From Anammoximicrobium sp032229885 (GTDB lineage Bacteria; Planctomycetota; Planctomycetia; Pirellulales; Pirellulaceae): a stretch of 8,947 nt of DNA. How positions within the stretch are numbered: the stretch's first letter is position 1; the number at the start of each line of letters is the position of its first letter. Position numbers and translations under genes: made by a program. Shown piece by piece: positions 1 through 6,000 of the stretch. The stretch covers positions 1-8,947 of the forward strand of contig JAVYAJ010000086.1 of assembly GCA_032229885.1 (NCBI GenBank), read 5' to 3'. Under the pieces are notes generated by a model. It worked only from the letters and a program-made list of their open reading frames with translations. It searched no databases and had not been told where the DNA came from.

Positions 1-24
1 AAAAGATACGCGCGCGGCGCCGGT

Positions 25-101
25 CCTGGGGCGTTGCCCCAGGCTACGGTGATCGGAGGCCTTCGGCCAAACAGATTCTTGGGTTGCGGGCACTGGCCCG
101 C
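25..101. repeat. Cluster of three hairpin-forming palindromes, probable interspersed repeat
   Basis: Three perfect inverted repeats lie in a row. CCTGGGGC/GCCCCAGG occupies 25-43 with a 3-nt loop, GGCC/GGCC occupies 58-68 with loop TTC, and GCGGGC/GCCCGC occupies 86-101 with loop ACTG. None is followed directly by a T tract on either strand, so they do not look like ordinary intrinsic terminators. From memory, GC-rich elements with the CCTGGGGC...GCCCCAGG core recur in planctomycete genomes, which would make this one member of an interspersed family. Only one copy is in this window, so the dispersed nature is inference. It lies downstream of the minus-strand secreted-protein gene and could affect its mRNA 3' end. 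Confidence 0.5.
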
Positions 102-279
102 GTTAAGTCGATGCAGATGAATCGAGCTGGGGCGATACTAGCTTTTTTCGGGGGTGGCGAGCGCGAGTGGGGACGCGACCGGCCAAGGCGGGCAGAGCGG
201 CGCGTGTGGAGAGAGATTTCGAAGACGCGTAGGACTGGAACTGCGAGGGCAAGCACGGCCTACAGGAGATTTGCAAGGG
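102..279. other. No recognisable gene between the palindrome cluster and the secreted-protein gene
   Basis: This stretch follows the stop of the minus-strand gene. Open frames that cross it run antisense into that gene and show no recognisable protein pattern. A short T run at about 140-146 has no stem beside it. I see no RNA gene or clear regulatory site. Confidence 0.5.
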
Positions 280-1386
280 CTAACGCAGCAAGGAATTCGG
301 GCGATAGGCGGCGGCAATCGAGGCGCGCGGGACTTGGACGGGGACGGGCTGGATATCGAACGAGATGCCATTCAGCGTTCGGGGGATCACCCCCAGGCCA
401 GCCAGGCCCGGCAATGTTTCCTTTTTGGGGCCGTATTCCTGCATCAAACGATGCACGGCCGGATTGAGTTCGATCGTTCCATCGGGTTGTTTGGATCCGA
501 CGGAATCAAAGCTGCCGATCGTGACAATGCTCTCGTAGCGGTCGTGAAACTCGTACGCTTCGACACCCTGCTTGCGCAGCAGGCGGGTCAGTTCATGAGC
601 TTTGACTTCGGCGTCGCCCAGCTTGCTGGCCAGCTTGTCGGCCTCGCCGACCTTCATCGTGGACGCCCCTCGAAATACGGCGACCCGCACGCTGTATTCC
701 CCGCGATTCTTCAGCAGGCTATAGGGCAGATCTCGGTTCATATTTTCGACGAACGGATCCAGCCCCTGCGGGACAAAATACTCCTGGGGCAGCAGCGGAT
801 TGCGCGTCACGAAAGCGTTGCCCATGGGACCGAATTGCTTCTTTTCGGGGTCGGGCGTCAGGCGACGTTGGATTTCCCGCAGGCCGATGAATCGTTGCGA
901 AGTCTGCTTGTTTTTCGAGATGTCTAGACACTCTGGGCGGACGTGCTTGACCTCGTTCAAGACTTTCTCGATCCGCGGGTCGTTCACGTCCTCGAAATTG
1001 CCGACGAGCACGGCAATCTCGTCAAACTTGGCCGCGTTGGCGTGGCGCATGACCCGCGGTCCGCCGAAGCGATTGACGCCCAGCCCGACGACGGGCTCGG
1101 TAAAATCGAAGGTCTTGCGATGCAAGTAGGACTCGATATTGTACTTCCGTCGCAGCTCGAAGATCAGGTTCTGGGCCTGCTGCTCCGCTCCGGGGCCCGC
1201 GAACGAGGTGGCCATGATCATCCAAGGGCCTTGATCTTCGGTCAGCCGATATTCTTTGCCGGCCTCGGCGTCCACCCGTTTGAACGGGATCAGCAATTCC
1301 CAGGGCTTGGCCGCAAGCGCCGGGTCGACCACGGCGCAACACGAGAGGGTCGCTAGCAGAACGATGGGGAGAACTCGCTGAAGCAT
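280..1386 (-). CDS. Exported protein with two SPOR-like repeats, function unknown
   Basis: This 368-residue protein has a Sec-type signal peptide at residues 1-26: a short basic start (MLQR), a hydrophobic core (VLPIVLLATLSCCAVV) and a likely signal peptidase I site after ALA. The Cys-Cys pair lacks a good lipobox, so a lipoprotein is less likely. Two similar units follow. Unit 1 (about 53-147) has PWMIMATSF, then an amphipathic helix with LRRKYNIESY, then EIAVLVGNFEDVNDP. Unit 2 (about 229-318) has YSVRVAVF, then a helix with LLRKQGVEAYEF, then SIVTIGSFDSV. This strand-helix-strand-GxF order resembles SPOR domains, which bind denuded peptidoglycan glycans. The SPOR link is by pattern only and each unit is longer than a usual SPOR. 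The segment NAFVTRNPLLPQEYF resembles conserved stretches I associate with planctomycete secreted proteins. The ATG at 1386 is preferred over the in-frame GTG at 1404 because GAGGGA lies 7 nt upstream and the signal peptide then begins properly. The protein is probably periplasmic or envelope-located. It has no operon partner here. Confidence 0.8.
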   Translation of the reverse strand: MLQRVLPIVLLATLSCCAVVDPALAAKPWELLIPFKRVDAEAGKEYRLTEDQGPWMIMATSFAGPGAEQQAQNLIFELRRKYNIESYLHRKTFDFTEPVVGLGVNRFGGPRVMRHANAAKFDEIAVLVGNFEDVNDPRIEKVLNEVKHVRPECLDISKNKQTSQRFIGLREIQRRLTPDPEKKQFGPMGNAFVTRNPLLPQEYFVPQGLDPFVENMNRDLPYSLLKNRGEYSVRVAVFRGASTMKVGEADKLASKLGDAEVKAHELTRLLRKQGVEAYEFHDRYESIVTIGSFDSVGSKQPDGTIELNPAVHRLMQEYGPKKETLPGLAGLGVIPRTLNGISFDIQPVPVQVPRASIAAAYRPNSLLR

Positions 1387-1393
1387 CGACAGA

Positions 1394-1399
1394 TCCCTC
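1394..1399 (-). promoter_or_regulatory. Ribosome binding site deciding the start of the secreted-protein gene
   Basis: On the minus strand GAGGGA lies 7 nt upstream of the ATG at 1386. It falls inside the longer open frame that begins with GTG at 1404, so the downstream ATG is the likelier start. Confidence 0.6.
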
Positions 1400-1478
1400 G
1401 ACACCTGGACACGGACGACAAGCGACGGGGGAACTTATCAAAATGACGGCTGTGGGGCCAGAGCGAAAAGAAAGGACC

Positions 1479-1510
1479 GTCAACGAGTCAACGAGTCAAC
1501 GAGTCAACGG
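1479..1510. repeat. Four-copy 8-bp tandem repeat (GTCAACGA)
   Basis: Units GTCAACGA at 1479-1486, 1487-1494 and 1495-1502 are identical, and a fourth at 1503-1510 ends in G instead of A. On the minus strand the array reads as TTGAC every 8 bp. It lies about 75-125 bp upstream of the secreted-protein GTG/ATG starts. TTGAC matches part of a sigma-70 -35 box, but I see no matching -10 at proper spacing, so a promoter role is not supported. Replication slippage or a short protein-binding array are alternatives. Confidence 0.8.
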
Positions 1511-1650
1511 CGTGCCGACTGGGCAGCGCAGCAGAATTACGAGGCTCTGCGGTGGATCGAAGCGTCCTTGGGGGCGATGCAGAGGAACGTGTACGAGAGG
1601 TCGATGGACGAGCGGGACCAATGGCGTCAATTGTGGGCAGGAGGGAGGAC
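1511..1650 (+). other. Open frame of coding-like composition, possible gene remnant
   Basis: The plus frame with codons at 1514, 1517 and so on reads ADWAAQQNYEALRW, then an amphipathic stretch (EASLGAMQRNVYERSMDERD), then QWRQLWAGG. Third codon positions are mostly G or C and the pattern looks helical, as real protein does. No start codon with a good Shine-Dalgarno sequence precedes it; the first in-frame initiator is a TTG at 1568. It runs without a stop into the inverted repeat at 1657. It may be the end of an older gene cut by the repeat, or chance. I do not recognise a family. Confidence 0.25.
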
Positions 1651-1656
1651 ATTTTT

Positions 1657-1730
1657 GAAGCGCAGAGACGCGGAGACCGCAGAGCGAATATACAATACGA
1701 GATTCTGCGCTTTCTGCGCCTCTGCGTTTC
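1657..1730. repeat. Long imperfect inverted repeat of GCAGAG type
   Basis: The left arm 1657-1684 and right arm 1703-1730, 28 nt each, are reverse complements at 22 of 28 positions, around an 18-nt A/T-rich spacer (1685-1702). The left arm is built of CGCAGAG-like words and the right arm of CTCTGCG-like words. From memory, elements of this CGCAGAGACGCAGAG style occur as dispersed palindromes in planctomycetes and some other bacteria. The element has no transposase and could be a miniature non-autonomous element. It sits between two stretches of coding-like composition, which suggests insertion into, or recombination within, older genes. Confidence 0.6.
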
Positions 1731-1759
1731 CAATGCCCACATGTGCGATCTCCTTCGCT

Positions 1760-1939
1760 CTGCGCACGGGGATGAGCCGTTCACCCGCAGTCGCTGCGGC
1801 GGCAACGGCATTGCTCGCCCGGACGTCGCCGGATGAGTGCCTGGTCGCGATCACGTCGAGTGGTCCGTACGACGTCTCGCCGATACTCTGGTCCCGGATC
1901 GAGAGCGTGTACAATCGGGTCATCCAGGATGTAGTCTGA
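1760..1939 (+). pseudogene. 3' remnant of a dual-specificity/tyrosine phosphatase-like gene
   Basis: The plus frame ending at the TGA of 1937-1939 reads LRTGMSRSPAVAAAATALL, then SPDECLVAITSSGPYDVSP and LWSRIESVYNRVI. In dual-specificity phosphatases the P-loop is HCxxGxSRS followed by a helix rich in A/V/L; here TGMSRSPAV matches the end of that loop and the following helix. The catalytic Cys position holds Leu (CTG, 1760-1762), and the roughly 90 residues expected before the P-loop are missing, replaced by the inverted repeat at 1657-1730. A TGC sits one base out of frame at 1761, so loss of one base next to the P-loop would explain the missing Cys. Codon use is still GC3-rich. I read this as a truncated, inactive remnant, but the family assignment rests on a short motif. 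Confidence 0.45.
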
Positions 1940-1940
1940 T

Positions 1941-1976
1941 GCCGCGGCCCGACGGCGTCAAACACGCCGACGCGGC
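1941..1976. other. Strong two-part hairpin just after the phosphatase-remnant stop
   Basis: CGGCGT (1953-1958) and ACGCCG (1964-1969) form a perfect stem with loop CAAAC. GCCGCG (1941-1946) and CGCGGC (1971-1976) extend it outward past an internal loop. It starts 2 nt after the TGA at 1937-1939, where a terminator would lie, but no T tract follows. It may be the old 3' hairpin of the decayed gene. A further short palindrome, CGGCAA/TTGCCG, is at 1977-1989. Confidence 0.4.
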
Positions 1977-1989
1977 CGGCAAATTGCCG

Positions 1990-2215
1990 TTCCGCTGAAC
2001 AAACGGTCGTCCGGCGATCGTCGGCTTTTACGAGGCACGGCGCCATCGGAACGCGCACAGACGCTCGTTGCACGCGACATCCCGCCACGAATCAGCGGAT
2101 TGACGGATCGGATCGAGCAGTGGTTGCCTCCAGCGGCGCAGGGGACCCCAGCCCGTCGCCACCGTTTGATCGGCGATGTTCATCAACATGACATCCTGTT
2201 CACAGTTCTCTGTTT
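1990..2215. other. Upstream region of nth, no gene recognised
   Basis: I see no protein-like frame and no RNA gene here. The region must contain the nth promoter, but no pair of -35/-10 boxes stands out. Short weak palindromes, for example ATGTT/AACAT at 2176-2189 and ACAG/CTGT at 2202-2213, are near the start of nth without clear meaning. Confidence 0.4.
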
Positions 2216-2224
2216 GAGAGAGGA
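2216..2224 (+). promoter_or_regulatory. Ribosome binding site supporting the GTG start of nth
   Basis: GAGAGAGGA ends 8 nt before the GTG at 2233, a good Shine-Dalgarno sequence at normal spacing. No ATG in frame offers a better start, and the resulting protein has the usual Nth length. Confidence 0.7.
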
Positions 2225-2232
2225 TACATCCT

Positions 2233-2874
2233 GTGGAAACGAAGGCCGAGACGAAGGCGCGCGTCAAGCGGATCATCACGGTGTTGAGCAAGACGCATCC
2301 GGATGCGAGACTTGAGTTGGACTATGCGAATCCACTCGAGCTGTTGATCGCGTTAATTCTGGCAGCCCAGGCTCGCGACGAGTTGGTCAATTCGGTGACC
2401 GTCCGTGTGTTTCCCAAATATCGGACCGCGGCCGACTGGGCCGCGGCCGAGCTGGAAACGCTGTACGAGGATCTGCGGCAGATCAATTTCTATCGGAAAA
2501 AGGCCGCCATGATCCAGCAGACGTGCCGTGCTCTGGTCGAACGGTTCGGCGGCCACGTCCCGGACAATCGCGATGATCTGCTGACGCTGGCGGGCGTGGG
2601 GCGCAAGACCGCGAACATCGTGCTGGGCAACGCCTTTGGCCAGCGGGTCATTGGCGTCGATACGCACGTCGCGCGACTGGCTCGACGCCTGGGGCTGAGC
2701 TCGCAAACCAACCCGGACAAGATCGAGTTGGATTTGGCGGAGGTTGTTCCTCCGAGCCGCGCCGTTGCGATCTGTCACCTGCTGCAGTTCCACGGTCGCC
2801 GCGCGTGCGTTGCCAAGAATCCGCGGTGCGCCGAGTGCGCGATCGAGCCGCTGTGCCCGAAGATATTCTCGTGA
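2233..2874 (+). CDS. nth: Endonuclease III (DNA glycosylase/AP lyase)
   Basis: This 213-residue protein removes oxidised pyrimidines from DNA in base excision repair and cleaves the strand at the resulting abasic site by beta-elimination. The length fits the family (E. coli Nth, about 211). The N-terminal helices contain LILAAQARDELVNSV (residues 41-55), the counterpart of the E. coli LLSAQATD region with T replaced by R. The helix-hairpin-helix is LAGVGRKTANIVLGNAFG (119-136) with catalytic Lys125. The Gly/Pro-Asp part is VIGVDTHVARLARRLGL, with catalytic Asp143. The C-terminal 4Fe-4S loop has Cys192, Cys199, Cys202 and Cys208 in the spacing CX6CX2CX5C, as in active enzymes. All key residues are present, so it should be functional. 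It starts with GTG after a good Shine-Dalgarno sequence. It stands alone and is convergent with uvrA, whose stop is 129 bp away. MutY is excluded by length and by the lack of a C-terminal NUDIX-like domain. Confidence 0.95.
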   Translation: METKAETKARVKRIITVLSKTHPDARLELDYANPLELLIALILAAQARDELVNSVTVRVFPKYRTAADWAAAELETLYEDLRQINFYRKKAAMIQQTCRALVERFGGHVPDNRDDLLTLAGVGRKTANIVLGNAFGQRVIGVDTHVARLARRLGLSSQTNPDKIELDLAEVVPPSRAVAICHLLQFHGRRACVAKNPRCAECAIEPLCPKIFS

Positions 2875-2896
2875 AGACCATGCCATGCTCGGGCCA

Positions 2897-2930
2897 GAAC
2901 GGGCGCGTCGAACGGGCGCGTCGAACGGGC
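2897..2930. repeat. 13-bp tandem repeat (2.6 copies) between convergent nth and uvrA
   Basis: GAACGGGCGCGTC occurs at 2897-2909 and 2910-2922, with a partial third copy GAACGGGC at 2923-2930. Its core AACGGGCGC (2898-2906 or 2911-2919) is the exact reverse complement of GCGCCCGTT at 2970-2978, so either copy could pair with that site across 50-65 nt. It lies in the 129-bp gap between the 3' ends of two convergent genes, where transcription must stop in both directions. A short T run follows on the plus strand at 3000-3004, but the stem is too distant to call a standard terminator. Confidence 0.6.
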
Positions 2931-3003
2931 CGATCGCGCCGGTGGATGGGGTACCGTTGCGGCGGCGTTGCGCCCGTTGCGCGAGCTCGTCGTCCGGCGT
3001 TTT

Positions 3004-6000
3004 TCAGTGTGCGGCGATGGCGAGGTGTTCGGCCAGGAACTGCGCCAAGTCGCCCTTATTGAGATCACTCGCACTCACGAACCGCAGCCGCACGACGTCG
3101 CAGTCGGAACGGGTGGCGTCCAGGTCTCGGTCTCGGGCCAAGGACGCGAAGCGGCCCAGTCCGACCGCATTCTTCGGGCCGAACAGGTACAGGTCCAGCG
3201 ACGCGGCCTTCTTGGTGTACAGCACGGCCCACGGATCGCGGCGGCCTGGCAGGGTGATGGGGACTTGCACCTGGTTGGTCCACAGAAACTGACCCTTCGG
3301 CGCGGTTTGTTCGAGCAGCCGGATCAACGGTTCCAGAACCGCGGGATCCCACGCCACGCGCCTGCCCACGGGAAATCCCTTCCGCATCAGATGCCACCGT
3401 TGGCCCAGCTTTTTCCAGGGCATGATGTCGTCGATGGCGACGCCGTGAGTCAGTTGTTGGAAGCTGCGAACGGCCGTATCCAGAAAGTTCCAGAACGCGG
3501 GCGTATCGACTTCGTCCAATGTGTGGGCCCGGATTTCGATCTCCTGCCACGGCCCGCGAAGTCTCTTGCAGCGGGCGCGCGCCTCGTTGCCATAGACCGG
3601 CAGATCTTCCATCTGGTTCAGCGTTTTTAGCTTCAGTTGCTCGACCAGCTCGCCGCAGCGGACGGCGTTGTGTCCGACGCGAAATTTGAGCTTCAACAGC
3701 CACGTCTCGCCCGTGAGCGCATGCAGGAACCACCCATCGGTCTTTTTCCGGGCGGCGATCTCGACCACGCTCCGCGAGCTCCAGTCCGTGTCGCTAAACT
3801 CGCCCAACTGCTGGATTCGGTCGACGACCCGTTCGAGGATCCGCCCGTCCCACTTGCACGGCTCGCCGCGTCGGCCGACCCGATCGCGGGTGTGCCAGCG
3901 ACGTCCGTCGACCTCCCAGGGCATCTTGGCGTCTCGTCCGACGTCGCGGATCTCGAGATCGCCTGCGCGTTGCCGCTCGATGACGGACGGGTCGTAGACC
4001 GCCCGCGTCGCGTACGGCCCGGCGGCCAGAACGGCGGCCAAGGCGGCGGCCGTGTGCGAGCGCAGCGTCTGGAGCGAGGCGTCGTCGCGCCCCGGCGACG
4101 GAGCGCTGTGCGCAGGCCTGGCGGCTTTGCCCGCGGTTCGTCGGGAACGCACGACGAACGGCGAGTCGGCTTGCTCGGCGACCCGCAGCCCCGCCACGGC
4201 GCCGCCACCATCAGCCGTTTCCCAACGGGAACAAGTCGAGTCGCCAGACGCGGCGCTTGGCGCTGTCCCAGCGGCCGCCGCGTCGACGACCTGTTCGGGC
4301 GGCCCCGCCGCGACGACGCGGCCGCCGCCCTGGCCGGCCTCGGGGCCCAGGTCGATGATCCAGTCGGCCTGCTTGATCAGGTCCAGGTTGTGCTCGATCA
4401 GCACGACCGTGTTGCCAAGATCCACCAGGCGCTGCAAAACATCCAGCAGACGGGCCAAGTCGTCGAAGTGCAGCCCGGTCGAAGGCTCGTCCAACAGGTA
4501 CAGCGTGCGGCCCGTATCGGGGCGGGCGAGTTCGGCGGCCAGTTTGACGCGCTGGGCCTCGCCGCCCGACAGCGTCGGGGCGGTCTGGCCGAGCGTCAGA
4601 TAGTCCAGCCCCACGTCGCACAGGGTCTGCAGGATGCGTCGAATCTTGGGGATGTTGTCGAACAGCTTCAGCGCATCGCCGCACGTCATGTCCAGCACGT
4701 CGCTGATCGATCGGCCGTGATAGGTCACCGCCAGCGTCTCGGGGTTGTATCTTCGCCCCTGGCACGTTTCACAGGCGACCCACACGTCGGGCAGAAAGTG
4801 CATTTCGATGCACTTCTGTCCGTTGCCTTCGCACGCCTCGCAGCGACCGCCGGCCACGTTGAAACTGAACCGCCGCGGGCTGTATCCGCGCAGTTTGGCC
4901 TCGGGCAGTTGAGCGAACAGCTCGCGGATCAAGTCGAACACGCCCGTATAGGTCGCCGGATTCGAGGTGGGCGAGTTGCCCAGCGGCTGTTGATCGACGC
5001 GGATCACCTTGTTGACATGTTCCAGGCCACGGATGGCGTCATGCGCGCCGGGGATCACGCTGGCGCGGTGCAGCCGCCGCGCGACGGCCTTGTACAGCAC
5101 GTCGTCGACCAGCGAGCTTTTGCCGCCCCCGCTGACGCCCGTCACCGCCGTCAGCGCGCCCAGCGGGATGCGGACGTCGATGTTCTGCAGGTTGTTGTGC
5201 CGCGCGCCGAGAATCTCGAGCCAGACAACCGCGGTCGGCGGCTGGGTCGCGGCACGACCGTTGTTGCCCACTGGCGCGGCGGGCGAGCCGGCGCTAGCCG
5301 CGCGTGTGTAGACCCAAGCCTGGCCGTCCGGGGCGCGGGCGATGCGCCGATTGGTCGGAACGGCGATCGCTTTCTTGCCGTTCAGATAGGGGCCGGTGAC
5401 CGAGCCGCGGCGACGGGCAAGCTGCTGTGGCGAGCCGCTGGCCACGATTTGGCCGCCGTTGCGGCCTGCGCCGGGGCCAAAGTCGCAGATGAAATCGCTG
5501 CCCGCGATCACCTCGCGATCGTGCTCGACCACCAGCAGCGTGTTGCCGAGATCGCGCAACTTGTGCAGCGCCGTCAACAGCCGTGCGTTGTCGCGCGGAT
5601 GCAGGCCGATCGTCGGTTCGTCCAGCACGTACAGTACGCCGCACAGGCCGCTGCCCAACTGGCTGGCCAGCCGGATCCGCTGCGCCTCGCCGTTGGACAG
5701 CGTGGCCGCGGGTCGCGACAGCGATAGGTATTCCAGACCGACGTCCAGCAGAAATTGAACGCGACCGTCGATCTCGCGGAGCAATTCGCCGGCGATCTTT
5801 CGTTCGCGGGCCGTCAGCTTCCAGCCTTGGATCACGCGGTGCAGCTCGCCCAACGGCAGACGGCTCAACTCGTCGATCGTCCGCCCATGAAACTGCGCCG
5901 CCGCCGCATCATCCCGCAGCCGGCTGCCGCCGCAGGCCGAGCATTCCACTTCGTCGACGAACTGTTCCAGCCGCGAGCGGAGCGCGGGCGACAACCGCGA

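Noticed and set aside
154..927. 257-codon open frame on the plus strand
   Set aside because: It is antisense to the secreted-protein gene, which has a clear signal peptide, ribosome binding site and repeated units.
1316..1345. Lipoprotein signal at the Cys-Cys pair of the secreted protein
   Set aside because: The residues before the cysteines (ATLS) do not fit a good lipobox, and a signal peptidase I site at ALA-A is better.
1402..1404. GTG as start of the secreted-protein gene
   Set aside because: The downstream ATG at 1386 has GAGGGA at 7 nt, and its protein begins directly with a normal signal peptide. The longer form adds charged residues before it.
1479..1510. CRISPR array
   Set aside because: Units are 8 bp and contiguous with no spacers.
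1941..1976. Intrinsic terminator
   Set aside because: The stem is strong but no T tract follows on either strand, so it is listed only as a hairpin.
1627..2088. 153-codon open frame on the minus strand
   Set aside because: It runs across the inverted repeat and the opposite-strand phosphatase remnant and shows no recognisable protein pattern.
3637..5727. 696-codon open frame on the plus strand
   Set aside because: It is antisense to the UvrA copy 2 NBD II and C-terminal region, whose motifs are unmistakable. The plus frame reads as low-complexity protein with no family pattern and is a by-product of high-GC codon use.
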